Of a stretch of 64,000 nt of DNA, positions 1 to 8,570 are shown in pieces. The number at the start of each line of letters is the position of its first letter. The stretch's first letter is position 1. The stretch lies in the NCBI RefSeq assembly GCF_009797025.1, contig NZ_CP047027.1:2418001-2482000 (forward strand). Direction: 5' to 3'. The notes beneath the pieces are model-generated. The model saw nothing but the letters and a program-made list of their open reading frames with translations, did no database searches and was not told where the DNA came from. The position numbers and the translations under genes were made by a program. The DNA is from Cellulophaga sp. L1A9. GTDB taxonomy: Bacteria > Bacteroidota > Bacteroidia > Flavobacteriales > Flavobacteriaceae.

Positions 1-298
1 ATAAGGCAATAAAGATGACGCCAATAATCATAGATATCACGAAAAGGTGAAAATCTTGTGGCCAAAATGGAAATCCGAAAATATTAAAGCGTCTTTCCAG
101 AACATTAAACATTAAAAACTGATTTCCATTTATTTTCACAAATGGAGCTGCAACTAGAAATGCCAAAAGGAAATAACTTACATATTTACGGTACTGATAA
201 AATTTACCGCTTGGTTTTTTAGGAAAAATCCAAGCTCTTTTACCGTCTTCGTTAATAGTACCTATTGAATCTCTAAAATTTTCAGTGTCTTGAGCCAT
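1..298 (-). CDS. ccoG: Cytochrome c oxidase accessory protein CcoG, N-terminal part
   Basis: The minus-strand frame starts at ATG 298 (N-terminus MAQDTENFRDSIG) and stays open to the window edge, so only about the first 99 residues are present. It has a short soluble start, the stretch RAWIFPKKPSGKFYQYRKYV, then hydrophobic segments and the motif FPFWPQDFHLF. This is the start of the polyferredoxin CcoG/RdxA/FixG family, membrane iron-sulfur proteins linked to copper handling during cbb3 oxidase assembly. The ferredoxin cysteines lie outside the window. It is the last visible gene of the minus-strand cco unit, 32 bp after ccoP. The identification rests on the N-terminus and on gene order, which is the usual one. 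Confidence 0.9.
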   Translation of the reverse strand, partial: MAQDTENFRDSIGTINEDGKRAWIFPKKPSGKFYQYRKYVSYFLLAFLVAAPFVKINGNQFLMFNVLERRFNIFGFPFWPQDFHLFVISMIIGVIFIAL

Positions 299-330
299 CT
301 CTTAGTATTTAAACTGTTTTAACCAATTAA

Positions 331-1275
331 TTAATTCATTACTACGCTGGTTGAATCAGTAACTTGCTCTTGTATTTCAGTGGCTGGAGCAGGTGTATTC
401 GGGTCTACCCAAATATCTCCATCGGGAGCTTTTGGATTAGCGGGAGTTTTCCCATTTATTTCTTGTAAAACGTAACTTGCAACTTGGGCAATTTCGGCGG
501 GTTTAAGCGTTTGCTTCCAAGCAATCATTCCTTTACCGTCTCTACCACCTTCAGATATAGTGTGAAAAACATTTTTAATTCCACCCCCTAAAATCCAATA
601 TTGATCGGTTAGGTTAGGGCCAATTCCACCTCCACCATCTGCCATATGACAAGCAACACAGTTAGATTCAAATATTTTTTTTCCAGCACTAAGGTCTCCG
701 GCATCTGCTAATAATACTACAGTACTTTCGTCCACAAGATCTTTTGCTGTTTTCTTATATTCTTCTATTGCTAAATTAGCATCAGCAACTTCTTGTTCGT
801 ATTCTGTAATTTGGTTGTAATCATTAAAAACGTGAAAACGTAACAGATACACAATCGCGAAAACGATACTCGCATAAAACATATATACCCACCATGGCGG
901 TAATTTATTATCTAGTTCTCTAATTCCGTCATAATTATGGTCTAAAACAATTTCGCTTTCTACTTCCATTGGTTTAGAACCTAACATTTTCTTGTAAATG
1001 TTTTTACCCCATTTCCATTCCCATTTCGTGGTTTTAGAAACTAGGTAACGCTCTTTTGCTTCTTCTGAAAGCGTCTGGAACATCACATTTTCAATGGAGC
1101 TTAAAATAAGCTCTATGGCAATAAGAATAATAAGCACCAATACCATAAAGAACTGAGTGATTGGGTAGGCTATTATTGCGGGTTGTTTTCCAGAGTCAAC
1201 AAAATATTCCATCAATCCGAAGATGAGGAAGAATAGTGCCGGGACTCTTATCCACCAAAGTGATTTATTTTTCAT
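331..1275 (-). CDS. ccoP: cbb3-type cytochrome c oxidase subunit III (CcoP)
   Basis: A 314-residue membrane-anchored c-type cytochrome that passes electrons to the cbb3 oxidase core. Two hydrophobic segments lie near the N-terminus (about residues 8-24 and 36-56). A third, before the heme domain, follows LDHNYDGIRELDNKLPPWW, the signature of the FixP N-terminal domain. The soluble domain has one heme-binding CXXCH (NCVACH, about residue 205) and the axial Met region KGMIAWK. Proteobacterial CcoP usually has two CXXCH motifs; this one has a single motif, so it is a mono-heme form. A Pro/Ala-rich tail follows. It sits between ccoQ and ccoG in one minus-strand operon and should be controlled with the upstream genes by the Fnr-type site near 4000. 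Confidence 0.95.
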   Translation of the reverse strand: MKNKSLWWIRVPALFFLIFGLMEYFVDSGKQPAIIAYPITQFFMVLVLIILIAIELILSSIENVMFQTLSEEAKERYLVSKTTKWEWKWGKNIYKKMLGSKPMEVESEIVLDHNYDGIRELDNKLPPWWVYMFYASIVFAIVYLLRFHVFNDYNQITEYEQEVADANLAIEEYKKTAKDLVDESTVVLLADAGDLSAGKKIFESNCVACHMADGGGGIGPNLTDQYWILGGGIKNVFHTISEGGRDGKGMIAWKQTLKPAEIAQVASYVLQEINGKTPANPKAPDGDIWVDPNTPAPATEIQEQVTDSTSVVMN

Positions 1276-1286
1276 AATACTTAGTT

Positions 1287-1463
1287 TTATTGGTTGTCTT
1301 TTTCTAATGGTAATTCACTTACTTCACTTATGTAATCTTTTGAGGCGGTAAATACCCACCCAAAAAGCACTACAAAAAAGATAAAGAAGATTAATAATGA
1401 TATGATAGGGTAGATCGCTACACCATCAATAGTTTCCATGTAACCTTTTACGAATTTGAACAT
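1287..1463 (-). CDS. ccoQ: CcoQ-like small subunit of cbb3 oxidase
   Basis: A 58-residue ORF read directly from the minus strand (N-terminus MFKFVKGYMETIDGVAIYP, stop TAA at 1287-1289), too short for most ORF callers. It has a single transmembrane helix (about residues 17-40, Ile/Phe-rich, ending LFGWVF) and a short acidic tail. Its position between ccoNO and ccoP, its size and its one-helix plan fit CcoQ, the small subunit that stabilises CcoP in the complex. The sequence is poorly conserved in this family, so the name rests mainly on synteny. Confidence 0.8.
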   Translation of the reverse strand: MFKFVKGYMETIDGVAIYPIISLLIFFIFFVVLFGWVFTASKDYISEVSELPLEKDNQ

Positions 1464-1535
1464 GATTTCTTTTAGTTTAGGAGAAAATTTAGAGGTAATT
1501 AATGCGGATTACTTACCTCTAAATTGTCAATTTTA

Positions 1536-3737
1536 TTATTTTGAGTCAGGGATCAATTCTCCTGTTTCTTTTATTTTTATATCTGTACCTAAGCGTTGTA
1601 AATAGGCAATAAGAGAAACAATTTCACGGTCTTTCATTTCAGTGAAATCCTCTCCGTTTTCTTTTGCATATTTCTTGTCTGCTTCATATGTTTTCGCAAA
1701 GTCAGGATCAGCATATAAATTCTTCTCTATTTTACTGGCCTGCTCGTCCATATTCTTTACGGCATTTGCGATTTCATCTTCAGTATAAGGGACTCCTAGG
1801 GTGACCATAGTTTCCATTTTACTTTGGATATTACTTCGGTCATGTTTGTCTCTAATCAACCATGAATAAGATGGCATAATAGATCCTGAAGAGGTACTTT
1901 GTGGATCATACATATGGTTTAAGTGCCAGTTGTCTGAATACTTACCTCCTACACGTAATAAATCTGGACCCGTACGTTTACTTCCCCATAAGAATGGGTG
2001 ATCATATACAAATTCTCCTGCTTTAGCATATTCTCCATAACGTTCCACCTCACTTCTAAAGGGTCTAATCATTTGTGTGTGACATCCAACACAGCCTTCT
2101 CTGATATATAAATCTCGGCCTTCTAGCTCTAAAGGTGTATATGGTTTTACACTCGTTATTGTTGGGATGTTAGATTTTACTAAAATGGTTGGAATTATTT
2201 GTACAGCTCCTCCAATTAATATAGCTACTGTTGCTAATATTGTTAATTGTATAGGTTTACGCTCTAACCAAGTGTGGAAACCTTCTCCAGATGTTCTTTT
2301 CTTAGAAACTTTCGTTAATGCAGCAGCTTCTGCTAATTCATCTTCAACATCAGTACCAGCTTTTATGGTAAGTACTACGTTGTAAATCATAACACAAGCA
2401 CCAATAATGTACATGGTACCACCAATAGCACGCATCCAATACATTGGCATTATCTCTGTTACTGTTTCTAGGAAGTTACCGTATACTAATGTTCCGTCTG
2501 GATTAAATTCTTTCCACATTAAGGCTTGTGTAAAACCTGCCACGTACATAGGAAGGGTGTAAAGAATAATACCTAATGTGCCAATCCAGAAGTGAAAATT
2601 AGCCAAACCAATAGAGGCCAATCTAGTCTTAAACATTTTAGGAACTAACCAGTAGATCATACCAAAAGTTAAGAAGCCATTCCAAGCTAATGCACCCACG
2701 TGAACGTGTGCAATAATCCAATCACTAAAATGCGCAATCGCATTCACATTTTTAAGAGAAAGCATTGGCCCTTCAAAAGTAGCCATACCATAACCGGTAA
2801 TTGCAACGACCATAAATTTAAGGGTAGGATCTGTTCTAACTTTATCCCATGCACCTCTTAAAGTTAAAAGACCGTTGATCATACCACCCCAAGATGGTGC
2901 TAATAACATTATAGAGAAAGCAACACCTAAATTTTGTGCCCATTCTGGTAAAGCGGTATATAACAAGTGGTGTGGTCCTGCCCAGATATAAATAAATATC
3001 AGAGACCAAAAGTGAACTATAGAAAGTTTATAAGAATATATTGGTCTGTTCGCAGCTTTAGGAACAAAATAATACATCAATCCTAAAAACGGTGTTGTCA
3101 AGAAAAATGCTACTGCATTATGTCCGTACCACCATTGTACCAAAGCATCTTGTACCCCTGCGTAAACAGAATAACTTTTAAAGGCACTTACTGGTAAGGC
3201 CAAACTATTAAAAATATGAAGTACCGCTACTGTTACGAATGTTGCTAAATAGAACCAAATGGCAACATACAAGTGACGTTGTCTTCTTTTAATCATGGTT
3301 CCTATTAGGTTAACACCAAAAGCAACCCAAACTATGGCAATAGCAATATCTATTGGCCATTCTAATTCTGCATATTCTTTCGAAGTGCTATAGCCTAATG
3401 GTAATGTTATTGCTGCAGCGACAATGATTAGTTGCCAACCCCAGAAATTAAAATTACTCAAAAAGTCATTATACATACGCGCCTTAAGCAATCGCTGTGT
3501 AGAGTAGTAGACCCCTGCGAATATTGCATTTCCTACGAAAGCAAAAATTACGGCATTGGTGTGTAATGGTCTTAAACGACCAAAACTTAACCATGGAATA
3601 CCATCAGTTAAATTTGGAAATAGAAACATGAGCGCTAAGAGTAGCCCTACTGACATACCTACAATTCCCCAAAACATGGTTGCGTAGAGGAATTTTTTAA
3701 CGACTTTGTTGTCGTAATAAAACTGCTGTAATTCCAT
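1536..3737 (-). CDS. ccoNO: Fused cbb3 oxidase subunits I and II (CcoN-CcoO)
   Basis: A 733-residue fusion of the catalytic heme-copper subunit (about residues 1-480) and the membrane-bound mono-heme cytochrome CcoO (about 495-733). The CcoN part has many membrane helices and the metal ligands expected of the family: RLRPLHTNAV for the low-spin heme, WWYGHNAVAF and AGPHHLLYT for CuB and HVHVGALAWNG for the hemes. A linker (TSGEGFHTWLERKPIQ) leads to a membrane anchor, then CVGCH and the Met-ligand region GSIMPSYSW. This high-affinity terminal oxidase reduces O2 under low oxygen. The fusion is common in Bacteroidota, so it is not an assembly artefact. The start ATG lies 2 bp past the ccoS stop. 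Confidence 0.97.
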   Translation of the reverse strand: MELQQFYYDNKVVKKFLYATMFWGIVGMSVGLLLALMFLFPNLTDGIPWLSFGRLRPLHTNAVIFAFVGNAIFAGVYYSTQRLLKARMYNDFLSNFNFWGWQLIIVAAAITLPLGYSTSKEYAELEWPIDIAIAIVWVAFGVNLIGTMIKRRQRHLYVAIWFYLATFVTVAVLHIFNSLALPVSAFKSYSVYAGVQDALVQWWYGHNAVAFFLTTPFLGLMYYFVPKAANRPIYSYKLSIVHFWSLIFIYIWAGPHHLLYTALPEWAQNLGVAFSIMLLAPSWGGMINGLLTLRGAWDKVRTDPTLKFMVVAITGYGMATFEGPMLSLKNVNAIAHFSDWIIAHVHVGALAWNGFLTFGMIYWLVPKMFKTRLASIGLANFHFWIGTLGIILYTLPMYVAGFTQALMWKEFNPDGTLVYGNFLETVTEIMPMYWMRAIGGTMYIIGACVMIYNVVLTIKAGTDVEDELAEAAALTKVSKKRTSGEGFHTWLERKPIQLTILATVAILIGGAVQIIPTILVKSNIPTITSVKPYTPLELEGRDLYIREGCVGCHTQMIRPFRSEVERYGEYAKAGEFVYDHPFLWGSKRTGPDLLRVGGKYSDNWHLNHMYDPQSTSSGSIMPSYSWLIRDKHDRSNIQSKMETMVTLGVPYTEDEIANAVKNMDEQASKIEKNLYADPDFAKTYEADKKYAKENGEDFTEMKDREIVSLIAYLQRLGTDIKIKETGELIPDSK

Positions 3738-3739
3738 AA

Positions 3740-3943
3740 TTAATTGTTTAAACTTTTATTTAGTTGGATTGATTTTTCGGTTTCTTTAGGAGTCTTTTTA
3801 ACTAACTCATCTTCAAAAAGCATGCGTACTGATGGCGTATAGGAATCGTCATATTGACCGCTTTTTACCGAAACGATAAAAGCGATAAAAAAGACAATAG
3901 CAATACTGATACTAATGGCTAATAAAATATAAATAACACTCAT
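3740..3943 (-). CDS. ccoS: cbb3 oxidase assembly protein CcoS
   Basis: A 67-residue protein with one N-terminal membrane helix (MSVIYILLAISISIAIVFF) and a hydrophilic tail containing SGQYDDSYTPSVRML, matching the CcoS pattern of a helix followed by a GQYDD-type acidic motif. CcoS is needed for cofactor insertion into cbb3 oxidase. It is the first gene of the ccoS-NO-Q-P-G transcription unit. Its upstream region carries an Fnr-type palindrome and a -7 box. The gene is nearly contiguous with ccoNO, so translation is probably coupled. Confidence 0.9.
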   Translation of the reverse strand: MSVIYILLAISISIAIVFFIAFIVSVKSGQYDDSYTPSVRMLFEDELVKKTPKETEKSIQLNKSLNN

Positions 3944-3962
3944 ACCTACTTGAATTCTTATG

Positions 3963-4006
3963 CAAAACTACGTGGATGACAAAGCCTAAAATATGACTTT
4001 TGTCAG
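3963..4006 (-). promoter_or_regulatory. Fnr-type operator and -7 box for ccoS-NO-Q-P-G
   Basis: The near-perfect palindrome ATGAC-TTTT-GTCAG spans 3993-4006. Read on the minus strand, the Bacteroidota -7 box TAGTTTTG lies at 3970-3963. The two centres are 33 bp apart, which puts the palindrome near -42 of the expected start, the class II activator position. The same spacing occurs at three other promoters in this window. Confidence 0.75.
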
Positions 4007-4016
4007 GTTTTTAACT

Positions 4017-6413
4017 TTATTTTAATTTTTTACCTAAAATATTGGTGGCAATTGTTGTAAAGGCCACAATGCTAATAGAGCTTAAAGGCATTAGTATAGC
4101 CGCGATTACAGGTTCTAACTGGCCTGTGATTGCAAAATACAACCCTATTGCATTATAGGCTAAAGATAGTACAAAACTCCATTTAATTATCTTCATTGCT
4201 TTTTTAGAGGCTAGAATATAGGAATATAATTCTTCAAATTTCGTGGCATCTAAAATACCATCGCAAGCGGGAGAAAATATGGTTACATTTTCAGATATGG
4301 CGATACCAACATTACTTTGTGCTAAAGCTCCAGCATCATTGAGGCCATCACCCACCATCATCACTTTTTTACCTTGTTCTTGCAGTGATTTTATAAACTG
4401 AAGTTTGTCTGCTGGTTTTTGATTAAAGTAGAGTGGGGTCAATTTTGGTAATAATTCTTCTAGGCGTTTTTTTTCACCTTCGTTATCACCAGAAAGTATG
4501 GCCAATTGTATGGTTTCACTCATGGCTTGAAAAAGTGCTGAAATACCTGCTCTATATTGATTTTTAAAAATATAGCAACCTTTATATGCCGAATTGCTGC
4601 TGATGTGCACTGCGGTACTTTCTATTTCATTTTGAGTCTCTTTACCCACAAAACTAGCAGAGCCTACTTTTATCTCGCTATTATTTCTTGCCCCAAAAAT
4701 TCCTTTGCCTATATGTTCTTCAAATTCGTCAAGAGTAACAATGTTATGTGCAGAAAGCAGGTCATATAAACTGCGACTTAAAGGATGATTTGATGCTCTC
4801 AAAGTGTTTTTTAATAACGACTCCTCTTCTTCTGTGAGTTCTAAGCCTTCGTAGGTTGCCGTACTTTTTTTAGCGCTTGTAATGGTTCCTGTTTTGTCAA
4901 AAATAGCCGTATCTATTTGCGCCAACTGCTCAATAGTTTGCGTGTCTTTTAAGTAAAACTTGTTCCGGCCAAAAATACGTAACATGTTTCCTAAGGTAAA
5001 AGGAGATGCTAGCGCAATAGCACATGGGCAGGCAATAATAAGCACAGCCGTAAATACGTTTAGCGCTTTGCTGCTATCATAAAATAACCAAAAAGCAGTA
5101 GCTGCAAATGCAATGCTTAGCACAAAAATGGTAAAACGCTTCCCTATGCTATCTGTAATGGTTTGAAATTTACTTGCTTTATCTTCCTGAAAAACAGCAT
5201 TACTCCATAATTGTGTGAGGTAACTTTGTGAAACGGTTTTTAATGCTTCCATTTCAATAGCACCGTGTAATTGTTTTCCTCCTGCAAAAATTTTATCTCC
5301 AGAATTCTTGTACACCGGTTCAGACTCTCCGGTAACAAAACTATAGTCAATTTTGCCATTTCCAGTGATTAGAATGCCATCTACCGGAATTAGTTCTTCA
5401 TTTCTAAGCAATAAACGATCTCCTTTTTTAATGGTGTGAATCTGGGTAGTTTCTTCCTTTCCGTCAGGCAAAATTTTAGTGACTGCAATGGGGAAGTAAG
5501 ATTTGTAATCACGCTCAAAAGAAAGAAAAGAATAGGTTTTCTGTTGAAAAAATTTCCCAAGAAGTAGAAAGAAAACAAGTCCTGTTAAGCTATCAAAAAA
5601 GCCAGGCCCCCAATCAAAAATAATTTCTAGGGTACTCCGTACAAACAATACTAAAATACCTAAAGCTATAGGAACGTCAATATTTAATAATTTAGAACGT
5701 AAGCCTTTATAGGCAGATATAAAATAATCTTTACCGGCATAAAAAACTACAGGTAAAGAAAAGCTAAACATGAGCCATCTAAAAAGGTCTTCGTATTGGT
5801 TCAACCAAAAATCGCCACCATTGGTTTTATTGCTCGATAAATCAAAGTATTCTGGAAAGGATAAAAACATGACATTTCCAAAGGCAAAACCTGCAATGCC
5901 TAGTTTGTAAAGCAGACTACGATCTATAGATTTCTTTTTATTGTCATAATCATCTAAAGAGATGTAAGGTTCATATCCAATATGTGCTAAGAGTAAAACA
6001 ACAGCTTTTAAGGATGACTTTTCTGTGGAATAGGTAATCCGAAGCATTTTTTTAGGGAAATCTACTTGAGAATTACTAATGCCAGGGTTAAGCTTGTTTA
6101 AATTCTCAAGCACCCAGATACAAGAACTGCAATGAATATTTGGAATATATAAGTTGACTATTTGAAGTTGGTTATCTGTAAATTCGGTTAGTCTTTCAAC
6201 AATAGTTTCAGTATCGAGAAAATCATATTTTCCTTCAATTGCTTTTGGAGTACTACCAGCAGCAGACTGTAAATCATAATAATAGGATAGATCGTTACTA
6301 GAGAAAATTTCATAAACGGTTTTGCAACCATTGCAGCAAAATGTTTTTTCATCAAAAAGTATTGGCGTTGCAGTGCAGTCATCACCACAGTGATAACAAT
6401 CATTTGTACTCAT
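4017..6413 (-). CDS. ccoI: Copper-translocating P-type ATPase for cbb3 assembly (CcoI/FixI)
   Basis: About 798 residues. The N-terminus has the Cys-rich CYHCGDDC and CCNGC motifs typical of CcoI, then a heavy-metal domain with HCSSC. The P-type core is complete: transduction motif TGES, membrane CPC (IIACPCAIALASP), phosphorylation site DKTGT and hinge GDGLNDAGAL. It exports copper across the inner membrane to load the CuB site of the oxidase. The frame can be extended upstream to a TTG at 6434, but ATG 6413 (or 6419) precedes the conserved CYHCG block and is preferred. The promoter between this gene and the divergent regulator carries a perfect Fnr-type palindrome. Confidence 0.95.
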   Translation of the reverse strand: MSTNDCYHCGDDCTATPILFDEKTFCCNGCKTVYEIFSSNDLSYYYDLQSAAGSTPKAIEGKYDFLDTETIVERLTEFTDNQLQIVNLYIPNIHCSSCIWVLENLNKLNPGISNSQVDFPKKMLRITYSTEKSSLKAVVLLLAHIGYEPYISLDDYDNKKKSIDRSLLYKLGIAGFAFGNVMFLSFPEYFDLSSNKTNGGDFWLNQYEDLFRWLMFSFSLPVVFYAGKDYFISAYKGLRSKLLNIDVPIALGILVLFVRSTLEIIFDWGPGFFDSLTGLVFFLLLGKFFQQKTYSFLSFERDYKSYFPIAVTKILPDGKEETTQIHTIKKGDRLLLRNEELIPVDGILITGNGKIDYSFVTGESEPVYKNSGDKIFAGGKQLHGAIEMEALKTVSQSYLTQLWSNAVFQEDKASKFQTITDSIGKRFTIFVLSIAFAATAFWLFYDSSKALNVFTAVLIIACPCAIALASPFTLGNMLRIFGRNKFYLKDTQTIEQLAQIDTAIFDKTGTITSAKKSTATYEGLELTEEEESLLKNTLRASNHPLSRSLYDLLSAHNIVTLDEFEEHIGKGIFGARNNSEIKVGSASFVGKETQNEIESTAVHISSNSAYKGCYIFKNQYRAGISALFQAMSETIQLAILSGDNEGEKKRLEELLPKLTPLYFNQKPADKLQFIKSLQEQGKKVMMVGDGLNDAGALAQSNVGIAISENVTIFSPACDGILDATKFEELYSYILASKKAMKIIKWSFVLSLAYNAIGLYFAITGQLEPVIAAILMPLSSISIVAFTTIATNILGKKLK

Positions 6414-6436
6414 AATCATTTGCTTTATACCCAATG

Positions 6437-6510
6437 CAAAGATGAAAAATAAGGGTTGTTAAATATATGACTTTTGTCATGTTTAAAATTCTTGTTTAGC
6501 GCTAATTTTG
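6437..6510. promoter_or_regulatory. Divergent promoter region with a shared Fnr-type palindrome
   Basis: The perfect palindrome ATGAC-TTTT-GTCAT lies at 6467-6480. A -7 box TAATTTTG at 6503-6510 serves the plus-strand regulator; CATCTTTG (minus strand, 6444-6437) serves ccoI. Both -7 centres are exactly 33 bp from the palindrome centre. One operator could therefore activate both genes from a class II position, implying autoregulation of the regulator. Confidence 0.75.
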
Positions 6511-6533
6511 TACCATCAGGTAATTATTGAGTT

Positions 6534-7232
6534 ATGGTTGAGGATGTAGAATTAAGATGTGAACAATGTGCAATAAGGCAATTTAATGCTTTACGAGCGA
6601 TGAGTAAGGAAGAATTGAAAAAAGTTTCTGATTCTAAAAGCACTAAGATCATTAAAAAGGGAGAAACTATTTTTAAAGAAGGCGAAAAGCTTAATGGCGT
6701 TTTTTGTATTCGTGATGGTGTTGCTAAATTATCGAAGCTTAGTTCTAACGGAAAAGATCAAATTGTAAAATTAGCAACCAAGGGTCATTTATTGGGGCAG
6801 CGTTCTGTAATATCAGAAGAATCTGCCAATCTAAGTGCCACAGCGGTAAGTGCTACTCAGGTATGTTTTATTCCAAAAGAAGGAATTATGGATACCTTAA
6901 ATACGAATCCTAATTTTGCTGTGGAGGTGCTTCGGCATATGGCACACGATTTAAAGGAAGCAGATGATGTCATTATCAATATGTCTCAAAAATCGGTAAA
7001 ACAACGCGTGGCAGAAGCCTTTTTATACATGAAAAATAGTTTTGGAGTGGATGGCGAAGGGTTTATGAATGTATCACTTTCCCGAGAGGAAATAGCGAAT
7101 ATCGTGGGAACAGCCACCGAATCTTGTATTAGGATTATATCAGAATTTAAAAAGGAAAAACTTATTAAAACCGCAGGTAAAAAAATAGCCATTATTGATG
7201 AACCAGCCTTACTAGATTTAATGTGTAAGTAG
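6534..7232 (+). CDS. Crp/Fnr-family transcriptional regulator
   Basis: A 232-residue protein. It has a short N-terminal CEQCAIRQ motif, a cyclic-nucleotide-binding-like beta-barrel (about residues 25-130), a dimerisation helix and a C-terminal winged helix-turn-helix (about 175-228, SREEIANIVGTATESCIRII). Only two N-terminal cysteines are visible, not the four-ligand cluster of E. coli Fnr, so a [4Fe-4S] oxygen sensor is not proven. It is divergent from ccoI, and a matching palindrome lies in front of itself, both cco units and the next gene. That makes it the likely low-oxygen or redox regulator of the oxidase cluster. The effector it senses cannot be told from sequence. Confidence 0.9.
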   Translation: MVEDVELRCEQCAIRQFNALRAMSKEELKKVSDSKSTKIIKKGETIFKEGEKLNGVFCIRDGVAKLSKLSSNGKDQIVKLATKGHLLGQRSVISEESANLSATAVSATQVCFIPKEGIMDTLNTNPNFAVEVLRHMAHDLKEADDVIINMSQKSVKQRVAEAFLYMKNSFGVDGEGFMNVSLSREEIANIVGTATESCIRIISEFKKEKLIKTAGKKIAIIDEPALLDLMCK

Positions 7233-7275
7233 CAAAGGTTGATTGGTATTTGTGAAATGGTTGAAAATAAGTAAA

Positions 7276-7319
7276 CTGACAATTATCATATTTTAAATGT
7301 TCATCTTCTTATAGTTTTA
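7276..7319 (+). promoter_or_regulatory. Fnr-type operator and -7 box for the stress-protein gene
   Basis: CTGAC-AATT-ATCAT at 7276-7289 matches the cco operator with one core change (ATCA for GTCA). TAGTTTTA at 7312-7319 resembles the -7 box. The centres are again 33 bp apart. This adds the universal stress gene to the inferred regulon. Confidence 0.55.
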
Positions 7320-7341
7320 CATCGAGATTAAAAATAAACCA

Positions 7342-8244
7342 ATGAAAAATATTCTTCTTCCTACAGATTTTTCCAGCAATGCCTGGAATGCAATAACGTA
7401 TGCTATTGAGTTGTATAAAGACGAAGCCTGTACCTTTCATTTGCTAAATACGTATACGCCAGCTATTTCAAATAGTAGGTTTATGGCGAGTACGTTATTA
7501 GATGAGGCTTTAATGGTAGAAGATTATTCTAAAGAAGGTTTAACTGTTGTTTTATCTAAAATTCAGAAAAAGTACACAAATCCATTGCACACTTTTAAAA
7601 CAGTCTCTTCATTTAGCTTGTTAAGTGATCAGGTGAAAGAAATGGTAGATGAATTTGATATTGATGTCGTAATTCTCGGAACTAAAGGAGCCTCTGGAGT
7701 AGCAGAAGTATTTATGGGAAGTAACGCTGTGAAAGTAATTAAAGCGGTGAGGAATTGTCCAGTATTGGCTATTCCAGAATATTTTAAATTTGAAACTCCA
7801 ACAGAGATTGCTTTTGCTACAGATTTTAATAGATTCTATTCACAGTCAGAATTAGAACCCATTATAAGTCTTGCAAAAACATTTAATTCTGTATTAAGAA
7901 TTGTACACGTACAACAGGAGATCAAAGCGCTTACAGAGTTACAGCAATTTAATTTGAATATGCTGCGTAAATATTTTAAGGAAGTAGCGCATTATGTGCA
8001 TACGGTGTCAGAATTAAATTCGGTATCAAAAACTTTAGAAGTATTTGCTAATGAACTTGATATTCACCTTTTGGCTATGCTAAATTATCAACATAGTTAT
8101 ATGGAGAAACTCACAAGAGAATCGGTAGTAAAACAGTTAGCGTTTCATGCGCAGATTCCTCTTTTAGTTATTCCTGAATTAGGAATGAGTAATCCGTCTA
8201 AACACAAACATGAACAATCAAATAAAGATCTTTCCTTAACTTAA
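7342..8244 (+). CDS. Tandem-domain universal stress protein (UspA family)
   Basis: A 300-residue cytoplasmic protein made of two Usp domains. Domain 1 starts LLPTDFSSNAWNAI and has the ATP-binding pattern G-2x-G-9x-GS (from LGTKGAS to FMGSNA). Domain 2 starts IAFATDFNRF and lacks a clear copy of that motif. Such proteins are induced by energy or oxygen stress. Its place after the Crp/Fnr-type gene and the upstream palindrome suggest induction together with the cbb3 oxidase. The start ATG follows a 109-bp intergenic region. The biochemical role is unknown beyond the family. Confidence 0.88.
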   Translation: MKNILLPTDFSSNAWNAITYAIELYKDEACTFHLLNTYTPAISNSRFMASTLLDEALMVEDYSKEGLTVVLSKIQKKYTNPLHTFKTVSSFSLLSDQVKEMVDEFDIDVVILGTKGASGVAEVFMGSNAVKVIKAVRNCPVLAIPEYFKFETPTEIAFATDFNRFYSQSELEPIISLAKTFNSVLRIVHVQQEIKALTELQQFNLNMLRKYFKEVAHYVHTVSELNSVSKTLEVFANELDIHLLAMLNYQHSYMEKLTRESVVKQLAFHAQIPLLVIPELGMSNPSKHKHEQSNKDLSLT

Positions 8245-8270
8245 ATAGTTTTTAGATTTTTCAAACCAGA

Positions 8271-8297
8271 AACGTTCCTCTTGAGGGACGTTTTTGT
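8271..8297 (+). terminator. Rho-independent terminator after the stress-protein gene
   Basis: Stem AACGTTCCT / AGGGACGTT with one wobble pair and a short loop, followed by TTTTTGTTTT. It ends 53 bp after the stop codon. The rest of the gap to 8571 shows no gene, only a -7 box TAATTTTG at 8548-8555 in front of the next gene. Confidence 0.75.
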
Positions 8298-8570
8298 TTT
8301 ATAAATAATGATCCACGTGTTTGTAGGTAAGGCTTAGATTAAGTAGGTGTTATTGATAAATAGTGCTTAGGAATATCATTTTTAGTGCTTTTAACAGTAC
8401 TATTATGTGCTAGGCTTTTTAAGTTAGCTAGATAGAATTAAATTTATTCTATAACGAACGGTCCTACTTAAAAAAAAGGGTTTTTTGGTGTCATCATAAA
8501 ATTATGTTACAGGAACTCAATTAGCGCATCAAACAAATAAGAATCCCTAATTTTGGTAAAAATTAAGATT

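Noticed and set aside
1536..3737. CcoN-CcoO fusion as an assembly or frameshift artefact
   Set aside because: The linker is in frame and this fusion is normal in Bacteroidota.
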